From NCBI RefSeq assembly GCF_021730395.1, contig NC_069364.1, positions 82,391,501 through 82,455,500 on the forward strand: a stretch of 64,000 nt of DNA, given 5' to 3'. A model generated the notes under the pieces. That model saw only the letters and a list, made by a program, of their open reading frames with translations, did no database searches and was not told the origin of the DNA. Origin of the DNA: Mercenaria mercenaria. Its lineage: Eukaryota; Mollusca; Bivalvia; Venerida; Veneridae. The position numbers and the translations under genes were made by a program. Positions 34,255 through 44,776 of the stretch are shown piece after piece; position 1 is the stretch's first letter, and each line of letters opens with the position of its first letter.

Positions 34255-34661
34255 TTTATTAGTAGGTCTAGTGTACGATCTTGGAAGAAAGATCCCAATA
34301 AGAATGATAAGTTCCATATTGTTTGACAAGACGACCGTACAGTTCAAGTTTAATTGTTTAACGGAAAGCTGTGGAAACCTCAAGGTTTCTTCACACACAA
34401 ACATTTTCTCCTTTAGCGTATTGTGGAAAACTGATCTTTAATAATCTTGATATAGCGAAGGGCAAGTTACGTTATTGGTTTACCAAGAAACTGTACATTC
34501 GTCAGAAATTTATCAACAATGTTTGCTATGGTATCTCTCGATTCAACAATCAGTGTTGAAATCTGACTTTAAGCTATTTTTACTGAAATCAAACCTATGC
34601 TTTGTTATGACTACATTAGATATTACCGGTATGTTGGTTCAGTCTTATACTGCCTAATTTT
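33940..34661. repeat. Tandem duplication, left copy
   Basis: The copy starts GAATATATCGCCAAAGGCTG and ends TCTTATACTGCCTAATTTTG. It corresponds over its whole length to 34751-35465, with few substitutions and a longer poly-T run (about 34208-34253). Short open frames inside (such as 34475-34657) recur in both copies but have no coding character. Confidence 0.9.
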
Positions 34662-34750
34662 GCTGCATTTGAACTATGTAAAGCGCCTTTGAACGTGAAA
34701 TTGATCATGAAAAGGGCGCTATATAAATCTGGTATAATAATAATAATAAT
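34662..34750 (+). mobile_element. SINE 3-prime fragment at duplication junction
   Basis: These 89 nt equal the 3-prime end of the SINE at 15268-15690, including the GGCGCTATATAAATCTGG block and (TAA)n tail. The SINE head is absent. The fragment sits exactly between the two copies of the tandem duplication. Confidence 0.88.
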
Positions 34751-35465
34751 GAACATATCGCCAAAGGCTGAAATTACCTCAAGTTTATTCGATTTATTAT
34801 TTACAGATCACGATATATACTTAGGAAAAATTTGAGCGCTCGATCTCTTATTTCGAGCTTTCGACATATGTTCTCGAGGGCAAGACAAATATCTCAAATG
34901 TTAGAGATAAATTTTAATCTTAAGTCAAAAGGGCCATGATGACCTTCGATCAATTTCCTCAGAGTTTAAAGATCAAAATCGCAAACAGCAGCAAGGTTTT
35001 TTTGTTTGTTTGTGTTTCTTTTTTCTTTCTTTTTTTCTTTTTTTTTTTTTTTTTTGTTTATTAGTAGGTCTAGTGTACGATCTTGGAACAAAGATCCCAA
35101 TAAGAATGATAAGTTCCATATTGTTTTGACAAGACGACCGTACAGTTCAAGTTTAATTGTTTAACGGAAAGCTGTGGAAACCTCAAGGTTCCTTCTCACA
35201 CAAACATTTTCTCCTTTAGCGTATTGAGGAATACTGATCTTTAATAATCTTGATATAGCGAAGGGCAAGTTAAGTTATTGGTTTACCAAGAAATTGTACA
35301 GTCGTCAGAAATTTATCAACAATGTTTGCTATGGTATCTCTCGATTCAACAATCAGTGTTGAAATCTGACTTTAAGCTATTTTTACTGAAATCAAACCTA
35401 TGCTTTGTTATGACTACATTAGATATTACCGGTATGGTGGTTCAGTCTTATACTGCCTAATTTTG
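34751..35465. repeat. Tandem duplication, right copy
   Basis: The copy starts GAACATATCGCCAAAGGCTG directly after the (TAA)n tail and ends at the same TGCCTAATTTTG as the left copy. Its poly-T run is shorter and its sequence is otherwise close to the left copy, so the duplication is fairly young. Confidence 0.9.
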
Positions 35466-35574
35466 TTTATCGTGAAAGTACTTGCTAGAGAAAAATTTAT
35501 AATTAACTCGACCCTGTGATACACACCGTACTTACACTTGAAATGAGAGTGAATATTTCCATTAGTCCGAAAAT

Positions 35575-35580
35575 TTTATT
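35575..35580 (-). terminator. Candidate polyadenylation signal of the four-TM gene
   Basis: A minus-strand AATAAA lies 253 bp downstream of the stop codon of the four-transmembrane gene. Confidence 0.4.
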
Positions 35581-35833
35581 TCAAGTCATAATGAAGCAAT
35601 GTAAATGAAAAGTTTAAACTGAACACTAGAAGAACACAAGAACACTTTTGGCACTTTTCATGAAACGCGCATTAAAAATTAGAAACCATCGTGTTTTTAC
35701 AAATCTTAAACCCATGAAACCTGTATTGGTTTTGTTTGATTTGATTTGATTTGAAACATAAGTCTCGGGATCACTAGTATGTTGGAGTAACATTATGTCG
35801 GCTACATAATCCGCAGCACCACGTGTATTTAAT

Positions 35834-37344
35834 TTACTGTTCCGTTGGAATTCCTGCTAAAATATTTATCTTCCTCCTACAAGACAAATAAATGGTCACA
35901 GCCACTGACAGCAGTGTTACAATCACTCCAAATGCAATACTAAAACCCTCCATTAGTAGAAGTCTAGGTCGCTCCTCTGTGTTACAATGTATCCACCCGG
36001 TTCTAATTTCAGAGCTACAGTATGAAAATCCTAACGCGGAGAAAGATACGTGGAGAATTCCGAATATGACGTCCATGATAACTAATATGTAAAATGTGAT
36101 GACCTATGAAAAAAAGAGAGAAAAAAGTAAAAGTCATGAATGAAATATGTGAGATATTCCTATTTTATTTTAATTTGTTGTTTTTAACGTCGCACCAACA
36201 CAATTATAGATTATTTGGCGACTTTACAACTTTGAAGATAAAGGAAACCCCAACTGCTTCTCTGTGTACTATTTCATGACGGGCGTGGTCCAGGGTTAAA
36301 CCAACGACCTTCCACAAGCAATCTGGACGGCTTCCGCAAATGGATAATTAAACGCCCGAGGGAGGCTTGAACCCACATCTGTGAGTAACAAGTCCTTTGA
36401 AGTCAGTGACCTTAACTACTTGGCCGCAAAGGCCCATTCCATTACTTACTATCCCTATCTGAATTGTTTTTATGATGGATTATCTGAATTTATAGTTACC
36501 TTTCCTTTAGAGGATGAGGGGTAGTCTGTGTCGTATCCTTTTACCACATTGATGCCCATCGCGAATGTTACAAACGTCTGAAAGGGAAAATTTCTTGCGA
36601 TGAACACAAAAATTATAATTTACAATTAGGATAGAAAAGAAAAGATGTTTTACATACATTTAAAAGAAACACGACGTTACCTTTGTGGTAAAAGTTCAGA
36701 CTTATTAAAAACGCATAAATCATTATTATTGATAACACATGAATTTCACTTCCTGTATGTGTAAAATTCATGAAATCCTGTTCGAGCCACAGCATGGGCA
36801 TTTTGAAACATTTTACTTGATTCTCAAAGAAATATGAGTATATATGCAAAAAAAAAACTTACTAAGAATCCCATCCAAACACCGGAACCAGACGAGAACG
36901 GGAATTCAATGTCAGGTGCGGCGTACCATAGTGTATACACCCCAGTTACTGTGCATGCTACTCCTGATAATCCATAAACCACGGAAACAGCTCGGATTAT
37001 AAATAAAATATCGTCAATATTATGTTTTCCACCTGAAAGAACAGACATTTTTAAAGTAATAAAATTGATTTTTGCATTTCATGTAAGTAAACAAGCTGTC
37101 GAGTTGAGGTGAATTACATTAAATTTATTATCTTCCGGGAAACAAAACTGCGAGAACCTTCCTTCTACTTGTTGTAAACATATATGACATTGTCCAGGGT
37201 CCCTATAAACAACTAAATTCAGGGTTGGACAAACGAAAACGAACAGCATTATTATAGTAAGCATACATGTTGTAAGATGGTTCTTTAAGGAAAAGTTTGT
37301 TAGAATATGTGCAAAAAGAAAGGAAGACAAAATGAAAATGTGTG

Positions 37345-37394
<50 letters not shown>

Positions 37395-38013
37395 CGGGTT
37401 TAACGTCTTTTTCAACAATTTTTCAGTCATATAAACGACGGTGTATATTTGTAGCAGTGAGCACACTGACCAACTTTATAGTGCTGCGGTAGACACGTGG
37501 CATGATACCCCACCCAGCCACATTATACTGACACCGGGCTGACCAGTTCTAGCACTATCTCCTTAAAGCTGAGCGCCAAGCGAGGATGCTGCTAGTACCA
37601 TTATGAAAGTATTTCAAATTTTATACCTTTAACCTTAAAAAAGACGAGCTCAAAACGTTGTTAGATATTACTTTTTTGTTGGGTTTAACGTCGCACCGAC
37701 ACAATTATAGGTCATATGGCGACTTTGATGGTGGCCCGCTGTTTCATCACGGAGGACATCTAGGCAGAAACAATGACATTCCATAAGCCAGCTTGATGGC
37801 TTCTTCACATGAAGCACTCAACATCCCAAGTGATGAGGCTCGAACCCACAAGGGTTAATGATTTGAAATCACCGACCTTAAGCACTTAGCAACGGACGCC
37901 ACCAACAAAAGTGTAATAAAATATGATAACATAAACCAGTTATGAGAAAATATATATATAAAAAACTTTAGAGATAGCTTACCCATGTTTGATCCATGTG
38001 AAGTCTCGTGCAT
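35834..38013 (-). CDS. Four-transmembrane protein, MS4A/CD20-like candidate
   Basis: The predicted exons in minus order are 38013-37983, 37032-36863, 36577-36500 and 36103-35834. They total 549 nt (182 aa plus stop). Intron 1 is phase 1 and introns 2 and 3 are phase 0, all GT-AG. The protein starts MHETSHGSNMGGKHNIDD with no signal peptide. Four hydrophobic segments follow: about 22-45 (RAVSVVYGLSGVACTVTGVY), about 58-78 (SGVWMGFLTFVTFAMGINVV), about 94-120 (VITFYILVIMDVIFGILHV) and about 144-170 (MEGFSIAFGVIVTLLSVAVT). A short basic C-terminus (CRRKINILAGIPTEQ) follows. The extracellular loop between TM3 and TM4 has two cysteines (FSYCSSE, IHCNTEE). Size, topology and the G-x-W-x-G start of TM2 recall MS4A/CD20 tetraspans, but this is a shape-based call and another small tetraspan family is possible. 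Its introns hold three SINEs and a TG microsatellite. Confidence 0.75.
36165..36440 (-). mobile_element. tRNA-derived SINE (minus), intron 3 of four-TM gene
   Basis: Read on the minus strand it starts GGCCTTTGCGGCCAAGTAGT (box A-like) and ends in the GTGTTGGTGCGACGTTAAAA block. It is the same family as 37672-37905 and 40345-40600 and moderately diverged. Confidence 0.75.
37338..37393 (+). repeat. (TG)n microsatellite
   Basis: About 27 TG units with one CG interruption, in intron 1 of the four-TM gene. The His/Thr-repeat and Cys/Val-repeat frames across it are artefacts. Confidence 0.93.
37394..37615 (-). mobile_element. SINE-like repeat, second family (minus, truncated)
   Basis: The repeat begins GGGTTTAACGTCTTTTTCAA and runs through GTGGCATGATACCCCACCCA, CACCGGGCTGACCAG and GCGCCAAGCGAGGATGCTGC. 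This differs from the SINE that follows it. The tRNA-like head expected at its far end is missing, so it is 5-prime truncated in its own orientation. Confidence 0.6.
37672..37905 (-). mobile_element. tRNA-derived SINE (minus), intron 1 of four-TM gene
   Basis: The repeat opens with GGGTTTAACGTCGCACCGAC, the reverse of the GTCGGTGCGACGTTAA tail. It then has CTTTGATGGTGGCCCGCTGT and CCATAAGCCAGCTTGATGGC, and a decayed box region near 37870-37895. Confidence 0.75.
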
Positions 38014-39240
38014 AATTACACTATAGGTTTACAGCCTCTCCCCTCTTGTATATTTCTATATCGTCCCTCACGGGATTTGATTTTTCTATCCATACAAAAT
38101 CAAGACTTCTAAACCTGAACGTTTTTATTAACTAAACGGTCTACACTCGTTATTCATGTATATTACGTATTTTGAATTTATTGTCAAAAAAAACGAAACA
38201 CCTGTTTAAACTGAAACGTAATTTACTCCAAGTTTTCTTTTAACTTAAAAATCACTTTCAAGATAAGTTATGAATTATGAAATCACACTGATAACTTATG
38301 TATAAATAGTATTATGTTATAAAACTTTGAGGCAATCAATTTCTTTATGAATACATTGTATCGGTATGTTGCATGATCACACATATGTAAAAAAGCAATG
38401 AAATATTTCACACTCAAATTCATTTTATGTTTGCAAACGTTCCCGAGATAAAGCAGGAGAATAAAATATTTATGTGGTAAATACATAAACAATGTAAAAA
38501 GTATTATGGTGCATCAATACTTTCAAAGTATTTCATCTTAAAAGATGTAAGAAAGATTTCTAATGATACACATTTTATAAATTAGTATCTTGCTTGCTAC
38601 AAATAAATCGCTGTAAGTCGGACAGAAAATTTTTGATTCTCTTTTGGAATAAAGTATGACTTCCTAAACATGGGTTAAAATGCTACAACACTAATATAAG
38701 AGTAATCCAAAACATTAGTATGTGGTAGAGTGATATTTAGGCATACGATTTCATCCCCTTTGGGAAGAGAGGGGACATAAAGGATTGCTGTTTTCTGTCC
38801 GTGCGCACGAACATCATGAGAAAGAGGAGCAATGTCCGAATGGAGCCACATAGGGTGTGACAGACACAACATCAAGAAGCAAGTAAAACTAAAACTACCA
38901 AACATAAGGAAGGGTTGGTAATATAGGGGCTGGGCGAACTGGGTGTAATGAGTGTGGGTACAGATGACGGAATACTAAAAGACACTATCAAGAAACCCAA
39001 GAATCCTAAAGAAAGAACAATAATGAAAATTGTCTTCAGACTGTGTGGAGATGAGGGAGGGGACAGGCAAGTGTATGAATAGCATTTCTTTATTCCTCTT
39101 CGACATTGCAGCAAAGTGTCACGGACTGCTTCGGTAGAGCTAAGATATGCTGCTACTTGTGCCGACCTTTGTCTATATGTGGCAACATATTTGTTGTATT
39201 GGTTGAGGGTTCTATTTTCCAGACACTACTTGCAAAAGGA
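38014..39240. other. Intergenic stretch upstream of the four-TM gene
   Basis: The promoter of the minus-strand four-TM gene should lie at its left side, but no TATA box was fixed. The 38675-39114 part has two short open frames on the minus strand that are hydrophobic but lack splice context and homology. Nothing else was recognised. Confidence 0.4.
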
Positions 39241-39625
39241 CTGTAATGATAATATATCATAGATATATATTTATTCAACAAGGACAATGTATATACTACC
39301 TGTAGTAGCGATGGCGAGTGCAATTCATTACAGTATTACATCACATATTAGTGGGGAAAAAACATATCATATAAAACAATACAATACACATTTATAATGA
39401 AATGAGAACGTTTCCTTTTACAACAGTTATATGATTTAAATTACAAAATAGACAATTAAAGCATATTATATGTCTAGAGTACAATCAATGACTAAAATAT
39501 AAAACTAACCTGTAAAGACAATAAATATATCGTAGATATATATATTTAATTGTCAGAACAACAATGTATATGTATTTACTACTTGTAATAGCCATGGGGA
39601 GTGCAATGAATCATTGCTTTATTTC
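39241..39625. repeat. Pair of similar segments (about 90 bp each)
   Basis: ATATATC(A/G)TAGATATATATTTA, CAATGTATAT and GGCGAGTGCAA(T)/GGGGAGTGCAATG words occur in the same order at 39248-39325 and 39525-39610. The repeat is decayed and its type is unknown. Confidence 0.5.
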
Positions 39626-39654
39626 ATAACATTGTTGTTCTGTTACGTGTGATG

Positions 39655-39820
39655 GGATAGTATTATGCACAGGCACCAGAACAAAAAGAAAATAAATGCC
39701 TCTGTACATGTTAAACCTTACCCCTAGGTATTCTATAAGAACCTTATAGAAAACCTAGGGGTAGGGTATAACATGTACAGAGGCATTTTCTTTCTGGTCT
39801 GGCGCCAGTCGTATTATGTC
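39655..39820. mobile_element. Near-perfect palindrome (foldback element)
   Basis: AAATGCCTCTGTACATGTTA and CCTTACCCCTAGGT on the left are mirrored by ACCTAGGGGTAGGG and TAACATGTACAGAGGCATTT on the right. The centre is TTCTATAAGAACCTTATAGAA. The outer arms extend to AGTATTATG / CGTATTAT. It would form a hairpin of about 75 bp stem. Confidence 0.8.
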
Positions 39821-40344
39821 AGTGAACTTATAACGGGATCATGTATGGGACAATATAAGCGATCAAAATATAGGAGCTAGGACCAGGAATTTGATTTACT
39901 TAGTAATACCCTGGACTTGTAGAATTATTATAGTCATTTCCACTTAATAGTAAGGTTTCAAAAAAGGGATGAATACAAACGAAAACAACAGGCTGAATAA
40001 ATATCATGTTAAATAAATGTTTTATTCAATACAATGGACGATAAATATCTGACCCTACGACAAAAAAAAACAATATCAAGTTTTTATGAAACTTCAAACC
40101 ATAGGAATTATGTTGGAAGTCATCAAATTACAATGTTACTAAAAACCTAACTCGACCTCAGTCACAAAAAGATCATCGTTGAAAATATGGCAAAATACAA
40201 AACAGTGGATAATTTTATCGACATGACAGCAAGATTTATGCAACATATGCCATTTAGTCTGAAGTTTCATTCAGTCGATATTATTAGTTACTTGGGCACT
40301 AACTCGCTAACAATTGTTGATAAAACAAGAGAAAACCAAATATT

Positions 40345-40600
40345 GGGGTCTCTGTGGCCGAGTGGTTAAGGTCGCTGACTTCAAATCACTCGCTCCTCGT
40401 TGAATTCTTTATGTGGGAAAGCCATCCCATTGGCTGCGTACGGGTGGACGGTGGTTCTACCTAGGTACCTGCGCGTGGTGAAATAATGCAAAGAGGGGCA
40501 CCTAGGGCCTCCCTCCATCATCAAAGCTGGAAAGTCTACACATGCCACATGACCTACAATTGTGTCGGTGCAACGTTAACACCACTATCCCCGCCAAAAA
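40345..40600 (+). mobile_element. tRNA-derived SINE (plus)
   Basis: The head GGTCTCTGTGGCCGAGTGGT, then TAAGGTCGCTGACTTCAAATC, is a Leu/Ser-type tRNA relic with box A TGGCCGAGTGG. The body has GGTGGTTCTACCTAGGTACC and ATCATCAAAGCTGGAAAGTC. The tail block CAATTGTGTCGGTGCAACGT ends in an A-rich stretch. It is not a functional tRNA because the anticodon arm and T arm no longer pair properly. Confidence 0.78.
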
Positions 40601-40984
40601 ATATCTAAACTTTATATTTTAGAACAATTATAGAAGTGATATTAGGTCTATATCCCGCTTTCTTTGCCACCATTTTAGCCCTACTACATAGCTTTAACAA
40701 AAGTCCTTTAAACTCCATTGTGTCTAAAGTGACGTTCCTAACATATTAACATATTTTTTCTATTTAGCTTCCTTCTTTCCTATCCTATCTTGTTAGATAT
40801 TAATACATAATGAAGCTGTTACGGTTATATTTTAATTTATATATACAATTCAAATGTTTATATATCCAAAACTGAAGAATTTTACCAACCATCTTTAAAC
40901 TACAGTCTGACAAATTTATGTGTTTCACCATGTTGATAAACGAAGAAAATGCAAGTAATGTACAGAGATATACACTGCGTGCTG

Positions 40985-41480
40985 GTTCAGTCATCAGGTG
41001 GAGGTCTCCTTCATCAAATGTTTCGGCGCTTTCTACAACACTCTCAAGAGGTGCGCCGTCTGAGGTGATCAGCCTCAGCCCTGAACCAGCTAGCTCTTCA
41101 ACGGTTCTTCTCTCTTTATCCATAGCCAGTTTGAGGCCTCTTCTGCCTTCTTTGTTATTGTGTGTATCAGGGTTCTTCTCTTATCACCGTTTATACCCAG
41201 ATTGCCAAGGACCTGCCATAATGACTGGGCAGCGAATCCTCTGCACTCCACCTCCACAGCATATTGTCCGGCTTTCCATACCTTCTACCCACGCTCATCC
41301 ACAAGTATCTGGTACTTCGACAGTTTCCTCACATGGGCACCGTCCATTCTTGTTTCCCACGACACAGTCAACTCCACAACCGCAACTTGTCTTATTATTT
41401 TAGACAATAAGACAATGTCCGGCCGCTGAGATACAGTCTAAGGTGGAAATTGCAGCTTCTCCTTTAGGCCTGCCTTCATT
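40985..41480 (-). pseudogene. Decayed mobile-element coding fragment, family unresolved
   Basis: On the minus strand, broken frames read PDIVLLSKIIRQVAVVELTV, then SWETRMDGAHVRKLSKYQIL, VECRGFAAQSLWQVLGNLGI and KKAEEASNWLWIK. This layout (PDI(V) about 20 residues before ELTV, then EVxCRGF and WLWIK) is familiar from the ends of retroelement polyproteins. The PD...ELT spacing resembles a PD-(D/E)XK nuclease fold, as in LINEs with restriction-like endonucleases. Family assignment is uncertain. It is clearly broken and short. Confidence 0.5.
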
Positions 41481-42847
41481 TCCCAGAACATGTACAATGG
41501 ATTATTTATTTTGTTTCCATCGAAATTAAAGTTTGAATATAGAGGGTCTCTAAAGAAAACATTATAGATCCATGTTGATATTTATAGAATTGTACCAATT
41601 GTAATAATGTCAGTAGATTTTGTCTAAACCAACTGAAATAGAAGATTGTTTAGGACAAACTGGGAGATGAATAGAGAAATAAAAAGAGAAGTAGCTTGAA
41701 CATTCACTAGAAATTTGTTAAACCGAACATTTGCCAGATGGAGATGAATATTAATAAAAAAAAATGTGAGCCGCACCATGAAAAAACCAACTTAGTCCAT
41801 TTGCGACCAGGATGGATCCAGACCAGCATATGCAAATGCACTATGTTGTTTTCCCATGTTTTCCAATGGTGTAGCATGTTCTCTAGTAAGAAGTTGAACA
41901 TTTGCCAGAGAGGAGTTTAACGCTCATCAGAAAAATAGGTTATAACATTTTATCTAGAAAGGAGGTTAACATTCGCCCTATTTGAATTAAAAATTCGCCA
42001 CAAGGCGCCTTGCTTTGGTCATAAAAAACTCTAACATTCAAAACATTTGCTTGAAAGGTATTGATTATTCAATTGAAAAGGGTTTATCTTTCGCACATTG
42101 AACATTTCACTACTTTTTATTTTTAACATACTGAAGATACAGGTCTTTTCTATTGATATCATTTAACGAGATTTTATCAATTTCATAAATTCAAAGCGAA
42201 AATACAAACATGAAATATTCTTTAGATCAGACGTTTAATGTTAGATTTTCCAGCTGTAACGTTAGAATTTCTTCTTTCTGTACCTATCTTAGACAAAATC
42301 ATCTTGGCTTACGTCAACGACGTCAATGTCGAAATGTTGAAGAAGACTTTGACATGTTTTAGAATTCGTTGTGTACACGCGTCTGACATAAGCTGACTTT
42401 GTTATATGAAAATATGATTTTCTATTTAATACAGGCTTTAAAACAGTATCTGACAACAAAGCCGCCGTTGTATTCTTTTAGACAAATCCGTCAGCTTAAG
42501 GTGAAACACGTGATTTTCTTCTCGGACTTATTCCACTGAATATTTTACTGAAAAGTGTAGATACTTGTGTTTAAGTTACTTATGTTACTGTAACAACGTA
42601 TATATCTAAATTTAGTCTCATCCTAAATCGTCTGCTTAGCTCAACAGGTACCGGAGCGCTGATATATGATTGCAGTAAGGCATATGTTATCCGTAACGAT
42701 TTGATACAAAATCATTCGTCCTTCACTTTTGATTCATTCCTAGAAACATCGACACAATATCCAGGAACACTCGTTATAATAACTGCCCGCCGTTATATAA
42801 CCGAAATATTGTTGAAAAACAGCGATTAACCTAAACCGTATGAGTAA
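41481..42847. other. Intergenic stretch with one MITE fragment
   Basis: At 41770-41895 a diverged copy of the MITE described at 57060-57300 is recognisable (GTGAGCCGCACCATG, CGACCAGGATGGATCCAGAC). The rest is AT-rich with no coding signal. Confidence 0.5.
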
Positions 42848-43605
42848 TGCCTACATTTGGCCTGCGATGCGTCTGCGGAGTCCGTAGACTGCCCGTATTC
42901 TCCTTTCGGTATGACATCCGTGCTGACAAAGAAGGAGGCAGTGCGATTTTCGTACTGATTCACATGCTCCACAGCCTCTCGAAAAGTTATACAAATTTAA
43001 AATAAAACGTAAGCCCGTATCCCGTAGACATGTCGCAGCTAGCATTTCACAATCCCCACACGGCATCGTTTGGAGGTTGCGCGCTGAACGTGCAGTCAAC
43101 GCATGATCTTCCGTGGACATGGTGTTCAAAAGAAAACGTACGAAGATAGAAGACTCAATGGACCTTCGCACGAGACTCGCACAGTTGCCGATCGCTACCC
43201 GTGTAGCACCCGTGAAATCGCACAGATATTGATGAATCATCGCGCGGCAACCGTACAGCGGCCGCACCATTGTCGTGCGGACGCCTTGATATGGGCAAAA
43301 CATTTTTCAGATGGATACATATACTATTGGCCATCGTCAGCGCGGAAGCCATACGGACGTCGCACGATTTCCATGGAAACTTGCGGATACTGCACGACAA
43401 CTGCACTAAAATTGAATGATTTCCGTATTATCTCCGCGCAGCGTCCGTACGGATTTCTCCCGTCCCTCTTCCGAGAGCCTATACAAAAATGGCACGATTC
43501 TCGCATATAATGTGAACACATACGCCGCCTCGATGCACCCAAAACCGCAAGAAAAATCGTAGACTAATTTATCGCAGAACGCCCGGGTCAAATGTGAATT
43601 AGGCA
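42848..43605. mobile_element. CpG-rich 758 bp element with imperfect terminal inverted repeats
   Basis: Base composition changes sharply from AT-rich flanks to CpG-dense sequence with many CGCACGA, CGTACGG and GTGCGG words. The ends are inverted relatives: TGCCTACATTTGGCCTGCGA on the left, and TGCCTAATTCACATTTGACC when the right end is read on the minus strand. Several short frames on both strands are by-products of the high GC. No protein family was recognised. It could be a non-autonomous DNA transposon or a CpG island; the terminal match favours the former. Confidence 0.5.
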
Positions 43606-44776
43606 AAAGGAAAAGTCTATATCACAACTTTAGTTTATGCATTTTTGTATATTTCTTGTAAAGAAATTAATGTAAATGAGCTTTTCTTCTCGTATAAAAG
43701 TGGTTTACGTATTTCTGTGGCTACAAGAAAAAATGATGTAGCCATATTAGAATCAGTATCTTTTTAAACAAACATATTAGGTTCACTACCTTTGTCCTGC
43801 AAATAGTCCAGCAGTTAGCGAATACAATCACTACATGCTGCTTTCTTGTTGCTGTTGTCGCCGTCGTCATTGTTGTTGTATTTTTTTTAATTATTTTGTT
43901 CTTTGTTTTCTATTGTTGCAACGCGATGTCGGCGACCTTCGTAGACGTGGACAGAATCTAATATGAAATGAGGTAATAATAATAATAATAATTTTATTTT
44001 CTAAAGGTTACATTCTAAGTGTACAAATACAAATATCATACAACTTATTTCCAGTATAGCCTTCAATTAATATACATTCACACATATACACAATCATACG
44101 GTCAATTTATAATTAAACTTTTATACAAAAATACACATACTAAGTATCAGAATTACTCTTTTTTTTTCGACAAACACCTCTCAAATTAAAGAAGTTTTAA
44201 ATGAACATAATAAAACAATATGTTTTAAAAGAATTATCATGCGTCACAAAGATTATTAATGACACTAAAGATATACAGGAAAAGAAAGTATGTCCCATAA
44301 AATAATAAACATGTTCTAGATTTGAATAATAAGATAAAACAATTATAATACAGTAACATTAATTCAACAAAATTCTTGTTATTACAAGTAATAAATTGCT
44401 AAAAACTATTGTAACAAGAGAAAATTCTTTAAATCATGCTTGAACGCAGTTATATTATTATTATGAAGTTTTTGATGTAAGAAGAAAGTGAATTCCTTAT
44501 GTGTGCAGGTCAGACGGTGGGTATAGCTAACATAATTGCTGTTGTTTATACACCTTGTCTGCGGTCAACAGGTGATCAGTTTTCTATATCTCTTAACTTT
44601 GATGTTGTTAATGGGATTCAAACATTAAAAAGGTAATAACAAGTTTACATAACAGAACAGAACAGTTTTATGTCAAAAACTTTGGCTATGTTTCTTTAGG
44701 TGACAGTATGATATTAAAGTGGAAATGCACTTTTTAAACTAACGGTTACACTATAGATACCTTGTCCTTTCTTCAT
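43606..44776. other. AT-rich intergenic stretch with (TAA)n
   Basis: A (TAA)n run of about seven units lies at 43971-43992. As with the SINE tail, this may mark the 3-prime end of a retroelement reading leftward from about 44640, but no coding remnant was identified. Confidence 0.4.

Noticed and set aside
34190-34441. Frame starting with a poly-Phe run, and the poly-Lys frame on the other strand
   Set aside because: Translation of a poly-T/poly-A tract inside the tandem duplication.
37203-37492. Frames rich in His-Thr or Cys-Val
   Set aside because: Artefacts of the (TG)n microsatellite.
38675-39114. Two hydrophobic frames on the minus strand as possible membrane-protein exons
   Set aside because: No matching splice sites or family resemblance was found, and the frames do not join.
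40345-40430. A tRNA-Leu/Ser gene
   Set aside because: Only the 5-prime half resembles a tRNA. No proper T arm or acceptor pairing, and the SINE body follows.
42851-43606. Several overlapping frames on both strands in the CpG-rich element
   Set aside because: High GC lowers stop frequency in all frames. No frame shows a domain or clear codon preference.
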